Of a DNA stretch of 64,000 nt, positions 8,946 to 18,370 are shown piece by piece. Position 1 is the stretch's first letter. Each line of letters opens with the position of its first letter. The translations under genes were made by a program, and so were the position numbers. This DNA comes from JAKFFN01 sp036675025 (lineage in GTDB: Bacteria; Sumerlaeota; Sumerlaeia; Sumerlaeales; Sumerlaeaceae), in NCBI GenBank assembly GCA_036675025.1, contig JAKFFN010000055.1, positions 1 to 64,000 on the forward strand. The letters are read 5' to 3'. The notes under the pieces were generated by a model. It had not been told where the DNA came from. It worked only from the letters and a program-made list of their open reading frames with translations, and ran no database searches.

Positions 8946-9859
8946 GCCCCCTGCCCCTTCATCAACACCTTCATCGAAAACCCGCCCACCAGCTCCCCCT
9001 TATCCGTATACGCCCAATCACTAATCGCCTCCTGCTTGATCTCCACCGGGCACCCCGCTTCCATCTCCGGCACATTAATCGGATCATTACCCAGCAAGCC
9101 TCGTATCGTATTCCCCTCCACTACCTCCACCATCACCCACATGTGTTCCTGGTCACCATCGGCTGTATTAAACGCCGTCTTCACCGCGAAATCCTCATGG
9201 TCCGGACTTTTGCCGTTAAACGCATTAATAAACTCGCTCCAGCGCGACTTCGCCTCATCCTCCGCCTGTTTCAGTTCCTCTGCGTCCGCCTCATAAGGCA
9301 CCACCGGAGGCTCGCCGCTCAGGCCCAGGAACGAAAGCGGATCCTGCCCCTGCAGCTGTTCAATCAGTTCATCCGAATACGGTTCCATGTGCCCCAGGCT
9401 CGGCGCGTAAATCAGCAGACAATCCGGCCCCGCAAATTCCGCCAGCAGTTTTGCCACCACCGCCCAGCTTTCCGGTGAATTATCCCCGCCCATCAGGTCA
9501 ATCGCCATCCAGGCTTTGTGTTGTTCAAAGAGGTTACGCCTGCGCAACTCGGGAATCTCCGCGGCCTCATTCTCCATGTCGGTAGTATAAGGTTGCGGCG
9601 CAAAGATAACACCAAACCCCCGGCGCGGCTCCGCTACAATCATAAACATGTCACCCGGCAGATCCGGGTTCTTCGGCAGTTCCGCCACAGTAACCAGATC
9701 GTCGCCCAGTACCTTCCGCGCCAGTATCAGCACGGTCTCTTCATTGACCCGCCGCGGTTCCCGAAGCAGCCAGACAAGCGAGTTAATACCCGGCTCCGGT
9801 GGTGGAGCGGACCGGCGACCAAAACTAAAAATCTTCTTAATGAGACCAAACAGAGACAT
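8936..9859 (-). CDS. DUF2314-domain protein
   Basis: 307-residue protein of unknown function with no signal peptide. The N-terminal ~190 residues are an uncharacterised region (SLVWLLREPRRVNEETV, IVAEPRRGFGVIFAPQ, MAIDLMGGDNS). An acidic linker with ADAEELKQAEDEAK precedes a C-terminal DUF2314 domain (residues ~225-300: AFNTADGDQEHMWVMVEVVE, GLLGNDPINVPEMEAGCPVE, ISDWAYT). DUF2314 is widespread but without a known reaction. It begins MSLFGLIKKIF at 9859. Its stop lies in the simple-repeat tract. It appears monocistronic. Confidence 0.85.
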   Translation of the reverse strand: MSLFGLIKKIFSFGRRSAPPPEPGINSLVWLLREPRRVNEETVLILARKVLGDDLVTVAELPKNPDLPGDMFMIVAEPRRGFGVIFAPQPYTTDMENEAAEIPELRRRNLFEQHKAWMAIDLMGGDNSPESWAVVAKLLAEFAGPDCLLIYAPSLGHMEPYSDELIEQLQGQDPLSFLGLSGEPPVVPYEADAEELKQAEDEAKSRWSEFINAFNGKSPDHEDFAVKTAFNTADGDQEHMWVMVEVVEGNTIRGLLGNDPINVPEMEAGCPVEIKQEAISDWAYTDKGELVGGFSMKVLMKGQGASG

Positions 9860-10435
9860 GACGTACCCGCCTTACAGGATGGAAAAGCCAACGCTGATTC
9901 TTCTGTGCAGCAGCTTTTTAAAACTCAAGATTTTATGTCCGTAAGGGTCTATAAGGGTACATGCGGGAATTACTAAACCCGTTTTCATCTGCTTATCTAG
10001 TTAATAAATCTCATCCGACAGAGCAGGATAATATGAAAAAAGCAGATCAAAACCACCAGCACACGGCCTTACCCATAGGTCCTATAGGTCCTATACGCCC
10101 CATACGACCCATCCAACCAAAAAAACAAAAATGTGCACCGAATTTCTCCGCATAGATCATTGATTTGAAATGACTTAAAATTTAATTAAATCGAATTTCT
10201 CCGCATAAAACACTGAAAATAAAAGGCTTAGAATTAATACCCCAAAAAAAATTCTTCACCTTGTGGATAACTCCATTAACAAGTCCGGCGCTTTTTTCCA
10301 GTTTATCCCGCGTACCCGAAGCCGCGGGCTTCACATTTTCCGTAAAGTAATTGACGTACTGAATCGGGGATGGGCGCAATTGTTCGAATTGTTTGATCAG
10401 ACTGATAAACCCAAGGAAGGTAACGTCGCGCTGCC
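9860..10435. other. Intergenic region upstream of transketolase with short repeats
   Basis: About 575 nt with no supportable gene. It holds a CCTATAGGT-type tandem (about 10071-10110: three units of ggtcctata, then CCCATACGA variants) and a pair of 16-bp direct repeats. The first part should include the promoter of the leftward DUF2314 gene and the last ~150 nt the transketolase leader. Confidence 0.7.
10139..10207. repeat. Direct repeat pair cgaatttctccgcata
   Basis: Identical 16-mers occur at 10139-10154 and 10192-10207, spaced 53 bp. The AT-rich bases after each copy also resemble one another (TGA..AAAT..CTTA.AATT). This looks like an imperfect tandem of ~53 bp, about 230 bp before the transketolase start. 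Confidence 0.8.
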
Positions 10436-12283
10436 ATGTCGCATGATTCCAAGCTCATAGAGGCTCTTAAGGCCAAGGCCAACGTTCTGCGTATCCACTC
10501 CATCCGGAGCACCACCAAGGCCGGGTCGGGCCACCCCACCACGTGCATGTCAGCCGCGGAAATCATGTCGGTCATTTTCTTTAACGAGATGAAATGGGAT
10601 CCGAAAGATCCCGAAAATCTCTACGCAGACCGCTTTATCCTCTCCAAGGGCCATGCCGCCCCGGTGCTTTACGCGGCCTGGGTTGAAGCCGGGGTAATCA
10701 CTGAAGAGCAGATGATGACCCTCCGCGATATCGACAGCCCCTACGAAGGCCACCCCACACCCCGTCTGCCGTTTGTCGACGTAGCCACCGGTTCCCTCGG
10801 CCAAGGTCTCGGCGCCGGCGTTGGTCTCGCACTCAACTCCCGCGATCTCGACAAAACGAACTACCGCACCTATGTACTTCTTGGTGATGGCGAATCTGCC
10901 GAAGGCAGCGTATGGGAAGCCGCCCAGATGGCAAGCCACTATAAGCTTAACAACCTCGTCGCCGTAATCGACGTGAACCGCCTTGGCCAGAGCCAGGCTA
11001 CAGCCCTCGAGCACCACACAGAGATTTACCGTGCCCGTTTTGAAGCCTTTGGCTGGGACGCCGTAGCCGTTGACGGCCACGATGTATCCGCCCTGCTCGA
11101 CGCCTTCAGCAAGGCTGGTCAGAGCGACAAGCCTCTGTGCATCGTAGCCTGCACCTATAAGGGCCATGGCGTTTCCTGGCTTAACGACCAGGAAAACTGG
11201 CACGGCAAGCCCCTGAAAGCCGAAGATGCAGAAAAGGCCATCAAAGAAATTGAAGCCGCTGGCATCACCAGCGACTACAAACTCGAAATTGAAAAACCAA
11301 AAGGTGGCCCCGCACCTAAGGCAGAAACTAAAGCCCCCGAGGCTCCCGGCTACAAAAAGGGTGACGAAGTTGCCACCCGCGAAGCTTACGGCGAAGCCCT
11401 TGCCCGCCTCGGCTCTGCCCGCTCCAACGTCGTCGGTCTCGACGCAGACACTAAAAACTCCACCTTCGCCGACAAGTTCATGAAAGCCCACCCCGATCGG
11501 TTCTTCGAGTGTTTCATCGCCGAACAGAACATGATCAGCGTGGCAGCGGGCTTGTCCGCCGTTAACAAGATTCCATTTGCATCCACCTTTGCCGTCTTCC
11601 TCTCCCGCGGATTCGACCAGGTGCGCATGGCCGGTATCAGCCGCTCAAATATCAAGCTGTGCGGCAGCCACGTAGGTATCTCCATCGGTGAAGACGGTCC
11701 GTCCCAGATGGGCCTCGAAGATATTGCTCTCTTCCGCACCATCCCCAACGGCGTAGTGTTCTATCCCAGCGACGCCGTCTCCGCTGAAGCCGCCGTTCGC
11801 CTGGCTGCCGAGTACAAAGGCTTTGCCTATATCCGTACCTCACGGCCGAAAACCAAGGTGATCTACGATAGCCCCGACGATTTCGCCATCGGTAAAGCCA
11901 AAGTCGTACTCCAAAGCGACAACGACGTCGTAACTATTGTCACCGGCGGTGTTACCCTGTTTGAATCCTTGAAAGCCGCCGAGGAACTTAAGGCTGAAGG
12001 AATCAGCGTTCGCATTATCGACCTGTTCACTGTAAAGCCCATCGATAAAGAGGCGCTTCTCAAGAACGCCAAAGAAACCGGCGGTAAAATCCTCACCGTA
12101 GAAGACCATTATCTCGAAGGCGGTATTGGCGAAGCCGTAGCCTCAGCTGTTTGTGAAGACGACGTCCGCGTGTACCGCATAGGCGTAGTCGGTGTACCTC
12201 ATTCCGGCCCGCCCAACGCACTTCTCGAGAAGTTCGGCATTGATGCAAAAGCCATCGCCGCCAAGGTAAAAGAAGTAAAGTAA
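10436..12283 (+). CDS. tkt: Transketolase (metazoan-type)
   Basis: Thiamine-diphosphate enzyme of the non-oxidative pentose phosphate pathway, moving two-carbon units between ketoses and aldoses. The single 615-residue chain contains LSKGHAAPVLYA, TGSLGQGLG and the ThDP motif GDGESAEGSVWEAA ending in NRLGQS. The pyrimidine-domain part carries FECFIAEQNMISVAAGLSA and HVGISIGEDGPSQMGLED. Length and these motifs match the shorter animal/archaeal-like transketolases rather than the ~665-residue enterobacterial type. A linker around residues 265-300 is rich in Lys, Pro and Ala. The start at 10436 has a GGAAGG element ~15 nt upstream. It appears monocistronic. Confidence 0.96.
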   Translation: MSHDSKLIEALKAKANVLRIHSIRSTTKAGSGHPTTCMSAAEIMSVIFFNEMKWDPKDPENLYADRFILSKGHAAPVLYAAWVEAGVITEEQMMTLRDIDSPYEGHPTPRLPFVDVATGSLGQGLGAGVGLALNSRDLDKTNYRTYVLLGDGESAEGSVWEAAQMASHYKLNNLVAVIDVNRLGQSQATALEHHTEIYRARFEAFGWDAVAVDGHDVSALLDAFSKAGQSDKPLCIVACTYKGHGVSWLNDQENWHGKPLKAEDAEKAIKEIEAAGITSDYKLEIEKPKGGPAPKAETKAPEAPGYKKGDEVATREAYGEALARLGSARSNVVGLDADTKNSTFADKFMKAHPDRFFECFIAEQNMISVAAGLSAVNKIPFASTFAVFLSRGFDQVRMAGISRSNIKLCGSHVGISIGEDGPSQMGLEDIALFRTIPNGVVFYPSDAVSAEAAVRLAAEYKGFAYIRTSRPKTKVIYDSPDDFAIGKAKVVLQSDNDVVTIVTGGVTLFESLKAAEELKAEGISVRIIDLFTVKPIDKEALLKNAKETGGKILTVEDHYLEGGIGEAVASAVCEDDVRVYRIGVVGVPHSGPPNALLEKFGIDAKAIAAKVKEVK

Positions 12284-12299
12284 CTCGTTAAATTGTTAA

Positions 12300-12325
12300 G
12301 CCGCGGGCCCTGCCGGGTCCGCGGC
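12300..12325 (+). terminator. GC-rich hairpin after transketolase
   Basis: 11-bp stem GCCGCGGGCCC / GGGTCCGCGGC (one G-T pair) with a 4-nt loop, 17 nt after the stop. The following sequence is not U-rich, so termination strength is uncertain. Confidence 0.6.
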
Positions 12326-12404
12326 GGCTTGGCTCTCGTCTGTATTTGGTTGTGGTACAACACATGCTGTTAACTTAACCATAGAACTTACGGAGCCGAC
12401 ATTT

Positions 12405-12707
12405 TTGGAACTTTGGGGTTATACCGTCACTTCGGCCGTGCAATGGCTGATCTTTGCCGTACTCCTGGTACTGGCACTGGTCATCTACTTCGCCTTTGTT
12501 GTCTTTGTCAGGAGATATACTACCGGGATAATGGGTGGCTTTATACTCGCTCTGCTGGGGCTGGCACTGATGATCTGGCCGGCGTACCACCTGATATTTT
12601 ACGAATCGAATTTTGCCCAGATGATTTTAAGCGGCCTGGCTATCGCAGTGGGTTTTATAACCATGGCAGTCGCCGCCTATAAACTAACCAACTTCTGGGA
12701 CTTCTAA
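12405..12707 (+). CDS. Small integral membrane protein (100 aa)
   Basis: Starts at TTG 12405 with GGAG nine nt upstream; there is no usable ATG. Three hydrophobic segments are visible: residues ~12-34 (QWLIFAVLLVLALVIYFAFV), ~40-62 (IMGGFILALLGLALMIWPAY) and ~72-92 (ILSGLAIAVGFITMAVAAY). No family is recognised. It is followed after 4 nt by the stop of the convergent LptF/G gene. Confidence 0.75.
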   Translation: MELWGYTVTSAVQWLIFAVLLVLALVIYFAFVVFVRRYTTGIMGGFILALLGLALMIWPAYHLIFYESNFAQMILSGLAIAVGFITMAVAAYKLTNFWDF

Positions 12708-12711
12708 CTCC

Positions 12712-13839
12712 TCAGGCGTGCCACTGGTAACTGCGCCGCATCATGTAGAAAGCCACCAGCGCAAAGATGACCGAGGGAACTATTGTAGCAGCCACCGGCG
12801 GAATAGACCCGGCCCGTCCCAGCGCCTGTAGAATAGCATTCACCAGGTAATAAGCCACAGCCCAGCTGATACCATAGCCAATGATCTGCATCGCAGTACC
12901 AGCCCGGCTCTTAACGGCGAATGAAAAGCCAATCATCATGATGATCAGGATACCCAATGGATAGGTAAGCTTTCGGAGCAGGTCAGTCCGAAGATCCACC
13001 GTCGGTTGATCCCGGGCATCCAGGATGCGGATGCGCTCCTTCAGCTGGTGGTAATTCATTTCTTCCGGCTTCCGCTGTTGTGCCAGGATCGTCGGAAGAT
13101 CTTCTTCCAAGGCAATGACTTTGCTACCCGCTTCAGCAGTGTAGGACGTCAGCTTTCCGTCAGCATCAAACTCCCAGATCCTGGGATTCTCAAAAAGCCA
13201 AAGACTCGATTTCTGATCCCGATTATTCTCCTGGAACTGGGCCGAATCAGCTTCAATCCGCATTCTGACGGCAGAATGATCCGCACTAAGGTTGACGATG
13301 CTCGGCCGCATCATCTCCTTTTCCTGGTTGGAGTAAACCCGCGCCATGTAGAACCACTCGTTCCGCCCACGGGCAAACACGTTAGCGTTCATGGTGATTT
13401 CGCGGATGTCTTCGCCTTCCAGTTTCAGCTCGTAAATCTTGTTAGCGCGCTCCAGCGGCGGTACCACATATTCCGTCATAATAAAGGTCGCTATCACGAT
13501 AATGATGCCGCCGAAAACGATAGGAATACTAAGCCGCAGGCCGTGCACCCCACTCGTCAACATGGCAAGCACCTCGTTGTTACGGGCAAGCGCCCCTACC
13601 GAAAAAAGCACCGCCAGCATGGATGCTATCGGAATAACGTGCATTAACTGTCCCGGCAGCGATGAAAGAAAGTAATAAGCTATTGTGGAAATTGGCGCGC
13701 CGGAATCAAGGATCTCGCCGAACTTGTCGAAGATTGAACCCACCAGCAAAAGCAGGGCACAGAAGGAAATAACAGCCACAAACGCAAGAACGAACTCGCG
13801 AAACAGGTAGCGATCCAGAATGATGGGGCGGAGGTTCAT
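12712..13839 (-). CDS. LptF/LptG-family lipopolysaccharide export permease (YjgP/YjgQ)
   Basis: 375 residues. Inner-membrane permease of the Lpt transport chain, which with LptB drives lipopolysaccharide to the outer membrane. The N-terminus has MNLRPIILDRYLFREF, typical for the family, and three transmembrane helices (to residue ~120). A periplasmic beta-jellyroll of ~150 residues follows (ANVFARGRNEWFYMARVY), then three C-terminal helices (LTYPLGILIIMMIGFSFA, GISWAVAYYLVNAIL). The family usually comes as an LptF-LptG pair; only one is present here. It is convergent with the small membrane protein gene. The start at 13839 is a well-placed ATG. Confidence 0.9.
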   Translation of the reverse strand: MNLRPIILDRYLFREFVLAFVAVISFCALLLLVGSIFDKFGEILDSGAPISTIAYYFLSSLPGQLMHVIPIASMLAVLFSVGALARNNEVLAMLTSGVHGLRLSIPIVFGGIIIVIATFIMTEYVVPPLERANKIYELKLEGEDIREITMNANVFARGRNEWFYMARVYSNQEKEMMRPSIVNLSADHSAVRMRIEADSAQFQENNRDQKSSLWLFENPRIWEFDADGKLTSYTAEAGSKVIALEEDLPTILAQQRKPEEMNYHQLKERIRILDARDQPTVDLRTDLLRKLTYPLGILIIMMIGFSFAVKSRAGTAMQIIGYGISWAVAYYLVNAILQALGRAGSIPPVAATIVPSVIFALVAFYMMRRSYQWHA

Positions 13840-13943
13840 GACCGCAAGATACAGTTAGCGGACAGATAATTTTGACGGAATTGCACACAAATAAAGACCG
13901 CCCGGGAACCATCTCGCACCCGGCTCTGCTGTGCGATGGATAG

Positions 13944-15068
13944 CTAAAAGAACTTCTCAATAGGCGTAAAGTATTTCATTTCGAAAGCAGCCGCCACAGG
14001 TTTGCAGGTCACCTGACCATCAGCAATGTTCACTCCCGCCGCCAGCGCAGTGTCTTCCCGGGCAAATTCCGGGAATCCCTGCCGCGCGATTTTCTGGGCG
14101 TACGGCAGAGTAACGTTGGTAAGCGCATACGTGCTGGTTCTGCCAACAGCACCGGGCATATTCGTAACACAATAATGCACGATTCCGTCGACTACAAATA
14201 TTGGCTCGGCGTGCGTTGTCGGTCTGGAAGTCTCTACACATCCGCCCTGGTCAATTGCCACATCCACTATGACCGCTCCCGGCTTCATTATGCTCAGCAT
14301 GTCGCGCGTCACCAGGCGCGGAGCACGCGCTCCTACCACAAGCACTGCCCCGATCACCAGGTCCGCTTCACGGATGTGGTGACGGATGTTGTACTCGTTG
14401 CTCATGACCGTCACCACGTTAGGCGGCATAATTTCACTAAGGTACCGCATTCGATCCAGGTTGATGTCCAGTAGAATCACCCGCGCGCCCAGACCCGCAG
14501 CCATTCGGGCAGCATTCGTACCTACCACGCCGCCACCAAGTACTACTACATCGGCAGGCTCTACGCCCGGCACCCCTGCCAGCAATATCCCGCGCCCTTT
14601 CTGAGGCTTTTCCAGGTACTTCGCCCCCTCCTGTATGCTCATGCGTCCGGCTACCTCGCTCATCGGCGTCAGCAGGGGCAACTTCCCATCAGGCGTGGAT
14701 ATGGTTTCATAGGCGACACAGATCGCCTTGCTCGCCATCATCGCATCCGTCAGTTCGCGAGAACTGGCAAAGTGAAAATACGTGAAAACGATCTGCCCCT
14801 CCCGGATCATGCCGTATTCTGAATGCAAAGGTTCTTTTACCTTCATGATCATGTCAGCGCGCCCAAAGATCTCCGCAGGGGAGTGGACAATTTCCGCACC
14901 GGCTTCCACAAACTCTGCGTTGAGGATTCCACTGCCTTCTCCGGCATTGTTTTCCACCATTACTGTGTGGCCGTCCAGCACCAGTTGCCGCACCCCCGCC
15001 GGCACCATCGCAACTCGAAACTCGTTGTCTTTAACCTCGCGCGGAACTCCGATAATCATAACTCGCAT
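13944..15068 (-). CDS. ald: Alanine dehydrogenase
   Basis: NAD-dependent oxidative deamination of L-alanine to pyruvate and ammonia (reversible). 374 residues, the normal family length. The start at 15068 has GGGAGC just upstream and yields MRVMIIGVPREVKDNEFRVA, the family N-terminus; an in-frame extension by 23 codons is not conserved-looking. Key residues are visible: substrate-binding Lys in MKVKEPL, catalytic His in TYFHFAS, the nucleotide-binding VVVLGGGVVGTNAARMAAGL and catalytic Asp in VDVAIDQGGC. It is divergent from the FAD-dehydrogenase gene, with 193 nt between the starts. Confidence 0.96.
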   Translation of the reverse strand: MRVMIIGVPREVKDNEFRVAMVPAGVRQLVLDGHTVMVENNAGEGSGILNAEFVEAGAEIVHSPAEIFGRADMIMKVKEPLHSEYGMIREGQIVFTYFHFASSRELTDAMMASKAICVAYETISTPDGKLPLLTPMSEVAGRMSIQEGAKYLEKPQKGRGILLAGVPGVEPADVVVLGGGVVGTNAARMAAGLGARVILLDINLDRMRYLSEIMPPNVVTVMSNEYNIRHHIREADLVIGAVLVVGARAPRLVTRDMLSIMKPGAVIVDVAIDQGGCVETSRPTTHAEPIFVVDGIVHYCVTNMPGAVGRTSTYALTNVTLPYAQKIARQGFPEFAREDTALAAGVNIADGQVTCKPVAAAFEMKYFTPIEKFF

Positions 15069-15261
15069 TTGCTCCCGATTTTGGCGACTGCTACAGTACG
15101 TAAAGACAACCAAAACAAGCCGCGTTCCAAGTTGCAAGTGTAGTGGTAATCCATGTTATCAGCTATTCAAAGACCCGTGACGCGCATCGGCCGCTTAAAA
15201 ATAGCTGAATTTACCTTTCTGCACTTGATGAGAGAGGGCGTGACGATAGTAATACACTTTA

Positions 15262-18200
15262 ATGTCTGCCACCGTAAATCCCACATCTTCTGCCAGAATC
15301 GCTGGCAAAGATCTTTCCAATGAAGAAATCGCGCGAGAACTTGGTGCCCGAATAGGCCCGGCAAAGGTTCTCACCCGACTTATCGAGAGAACTGCAAAGG
15401 CCGGCGATGCGAGTATATACCGCCTTGTGCCGCGGATGGTGGTTCAGCCTGAGACGGATGAACAGGTGCGGCAGGTGCTGCAGTATTGCGGCGCAAACGG
15501 CTTATATGTGACATTCAGGGCCGCAGGAACATCATTATCAGGCCAGGCGGTCACTGATGGAATCCTGGTGGATCTCGCTTCGCACTGGAAGCGCATGCGA
15601 GTTTTAAACGAGGCACGCCAGGTAGCTGTGGAGCCGGGTGTCATCGCGGCGCACGTAAATGCGTTTCTGGCGCCATACCGGGTAAAGATTGGTCCCGACC
15701 CTGCATCAATTGGCGCCTGCATGATGGGCGGCGTAGTAGCCAATAACGCCAGTGGCATGTGCTGCGGCGTGCAGTTTAACAGCTACAATACTCTGCACAG
15801 CCTGCGCCTGATGCTTGCTGACGGTTATACGCTTGATACCGCTGAACCCAACGCCGATGAGCAACTGAAGCAGGATCGCCCCGCCATCTACAAAGGACTG
15901 CTGCAAATCAGGGATTTGATCCGCGGCGACAAAGAACTGGCAGATCGAGTTAAACGTAAGTTTGCCATCAAGAATACCACTGGCTACTCCATGAACGCGT
16001 TTGTGGACTATGAGCGGCCCGTGGATATCCTGGCACACCTGCTTATCGGCAGCGAAGGTACTTTAGGTTTCATCTCCGAGGCTACGCTGGACACACTTCC
16101 AGACAAACCGGTGAAAGCTACCGCCTTGGTTTACTTCCAGGAATTGGTGGATGCCGGTCGCGCCGTTGCGCCGCTGGAGCGGGCGGGCGCAGCCGTGCTC
16201 GAGATCATGGACCGGGCAAGTATGCTTGCTGTTGTTGATGATATGCAGTACCCGTTCACCATTGGTGCATACGATCCGAATTTTCCAGGCATTGTTAAGT
16301 CTGAAGGGCTGCCTGATTCAGTTCACAGTAACTGCGCAGCTTTGCTTATTGAGTTCCAGGAGGAGACAGAGGGGGCACTGGCGTCAAAACTTGATATGGC
16401 CCAGTCAATACTCGACCGTTTCCCGCTGCTGACCCCCGTATCCTTCACCCGAGATGCCAGGCTGCAGGCTGAGTACTGGCACATGCGCAAGGGATTATTC
16501 CCCAGCGTGGGTGGAATGCGCGAGATTGGCACCGCAGTAATCATCGAGGATGTATGTGTTGAGCCGCATTACCTCGCTGATGCCATTCAGGACCTGCAGC
16601 AGATGTTTATACGGCACTCCTTTGGAGATGCCATAATCTTTGGACACGCACGCAATGGCAACATCCACTTCGTTATCTGTACCGACTTTGCCGATCCTAA
16701 ACAGGTGAACCGGTACGCGGCTCTCATGGATGAAATGACCTTGGTCATCGTGCAAAAGTATGACGGCAGCCTGAAAGCGGAACATGGTACAGGGCGTAAT
16801 ATAGCGCCCTTTGTGCAGCGAGAATGGGGCGAAACAATGACCGCGCTCATGTGGGACGTAAAGCATCTACTTGACCCGGCCAATGTGTTAAACCCGGGCG
16901 TGGTGCTTACCCATGATCCGCAGGCACACTTGAAAAACCTGAAGGTAATGCCAGCGTTTTCGCCAATTATCGACAAGTGCATCGAATGTGGTTTTTGCGA
17001 ACCACGCTGCCCCAGCCGCGATCTGACCACCACGCCCAGACAGCGTATTGCGCTATTGCGGGAAATTGAACGACTGGATAGACTTGGCGACGCGTCAAGC
17101 CGTGCTACAGCGGATGAGCTGCTTGCAGAATACGAATATCACGGCAAAGAAACCTGTGCAGCCGATGGCATGTGTGCAACGTCCTGCCCGGTGAAAATTA
17201 ATACTGGCGAAATGATAAAGGTGCTGCGCGCCGCAGAACATAAGCCATGGTCTGCAAAGATGGCCAGGCTGGTTGCTAAGAATTTTCGACTCGCCGCCAG
17301 TGGCGCACGAGCCGGCCTTGCCGTTGTCCATTACGGCGGTGCACCTGCAATGGCAGTCGGCCGCGTTGTCATGGGGGTCGCAAACAAACTGAGCGGCGGA
17401 AAAATACCGCACCTGCCCGAACAGGTCCCCATTCCTGCGCCAGCGCATAAGCTGCCACGCCTTGCGAAGCGTACTTCAGACGAGCAGCCAAAAGTTGTCT
17501 ACTTTGCCACCTGCCTGACACGCTCCATGGGCGAAATTCCCAATGAACCCTCACAAGTATCAGTGCCTGAAGCCATAGTGAGAATAGCCGAAGCTTGCGG
17601 CAGGGAAGTGGTCTGGCCTGAAAAACTGGGGGGCCTGTGCTGCGGCCAGCCCTTTTTCAGCAAAGGTTTTGCTGATGCCGGACGAATCGCTGCGGAAAGA
17701 ACAGTTGAGGCTTTATGGAAGGCCAGCGACAAAGGTCAGTGGCCGGTCATCAGCGACACTTCGCCTTGCACCGGTCAACTTCTTCACTGCGATGCTTACC
17801 TCACGGGTGACGCGCTAACGAAATGGAAGAAACTACGTTTTTTGGACGTCGCTTCATGGCTGGCACGCGAGGTAATTCCTGAGCGCACTGACTGGCCCAA
17901 GCTTAATAGGCGTGTGGTGCTTCACCCTACCTGTACAGTTATGAAACAGGGGTGGACGCCAGACTTGAAGAAAGTCGCCGAAACTTTCGCTGCTGAAGTG
18001 GAACTGCCAATTCTGGCAGAGTGTTGCGGATTCGCCGGCGACCGCGGTCTACTGTTCCCGGAATTGACCATCAGTGCCACAACCCCCGAAGCCAGCGAGG
18101 TTCGCAGAAAATCCGGACTTGAGAAATTGGAAGCTGGAGACCCCTGCGCTTATGACTTGAAACATGGTCCGTGCAGCGAAAACAGTTCTGGCTGCGAGAC

Positions 18201-18345
18201 TCGGTACTACTCAAGCTGCCGTACCTGTGAAATGGGCATGGCGGCAACCACTGGGGAGGCCTATGCAAGCATTGTGCAGTTAGTATACGATGCTTTGCTA
18301 GCCCCTACTGGCCAAACGGTATCAGGTAAGACTACACAGCTATAG
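15262..18345 (+). CDS. Fused FAD-linked / iron-sulfur 2-hydroxyacid dehydrogenase (YdiJ/D-2-hydroxyglutarate or D-lactate dehydrogenase type)
   Basis: 1027-residue fusion that probably oxidises a D-2-hydroxyacid and passes electrons through Fe-S clusters. Order: FAD_binding_4 (PCMH) domain, residues ~45-270, with TFRAAGTSLSGQAVTDG and NNASGMCCG; FAD-oxidase C-terminal domain, ~270-560, ending in KAEHGTGRN and LNPGVVL; two ferredoxin-like clusters CIECGFCEPRCP (~573) and CAADGMCATSCP (~632). Two CCG-type domains follow (LCCGQPF ~793 and AECCGFAGDRG ~920) and the C-terminus has SSCRTCEMG. This architecture equals glcD plus glpC in one chain. The exact substrate cannot be read from sequence. The start ATG has no strong ribosome binding site. 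The stop is 25 nt from a convergent gene. Confidence 0.9.
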   Translation: MSATVNPTSSARIAGKDLSNEEIARELGARIGPAKVLTRLIERTAKAGDASIYRLVPRMVVQPETDEQVRQVLQYCGANGLYVTFRAAGTSLSGQAVTDGILVDLASHWKRMRVLNEARQVAVEPGVIAAHVNAFLAPYRVKIGPDPASIGACMMGGVVANNASGMCCGVQFNSYNTLHSLRLMLADGYTLDTAEPNADEQLKQDRPAIYKGLLQIRDLIRGDKELADRVKRKFAIKNTTGYSMNAFVDYERPVDILAHLLIGSEGTLGFISEATLDTLPDKPVKATALVYFQELVDAGRAVAPLERAGAAVLEIMDRASMLAVVDDMQYPFTIGAYDPNFPGIVKSEGLPDSVHSNCAALLIEFQEETEGALASKLDMAQSILDRFPLLTPVSFTRDARLQAEYWHMRKGLFPSVGGMREIGTAVIIEDVCVEPHYLADAIQDLQQMFIRHSFGDAIIFGHARNGNIHFVICTDFADPKQVNRYAALMDEMTLVIVQKYDGSLKAEHGTGRNIAPFVQREWGETMTALMWDVKHLLDPANVLNPGVVLTHDPQAHLKNLKVMPAFSPIIDKCIECGFCEPRCPSRDLTTTPRQRIALLREIERLDRLGDASSRATADELLAEYEYHGKETCAADGMCATSCPVKINTGEMIKVLRAAEHKPWSAKMARLVAKNFRLAASGARAGLAVVHYGGAPAMAVGRVVMGVANKLSGGKIPHLPEQVPIPAPAHKLPRLAKRTSDEQPKVVYFATCLTRSMGEIPNEPSQVSVPEAIVRIAEACGREVVWPEKLGGLCCGQPFFSKGFADAGRIAAERTVEALWKASDKGQWPVISDTSPCTGQLLHCDAYLTGDALTKWKKLRFLDVASWLAREVIPERTDWPKLNRRVVLHPTCTVMKQGWTPDLKKVAETFAAEVELPILAECCGFAGDRGLLFPELTISATTPEASEVRRKSGLEKLEAGDPCAYDLKHGPCSENSSGCETRYYSSCRTCEMGMAATTGEAYASIVQLVYDALLAPTGQTVSGKTTQL

Positions 18346-18370
18346 CGACAACATACTGCGAAAACAGCTC

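Noticed and set aside
10550..11491. 313-codon minus-strand frame opposite transketolase
   Set aside because: Shadow of a strongly codon-biased gene; no protein features.
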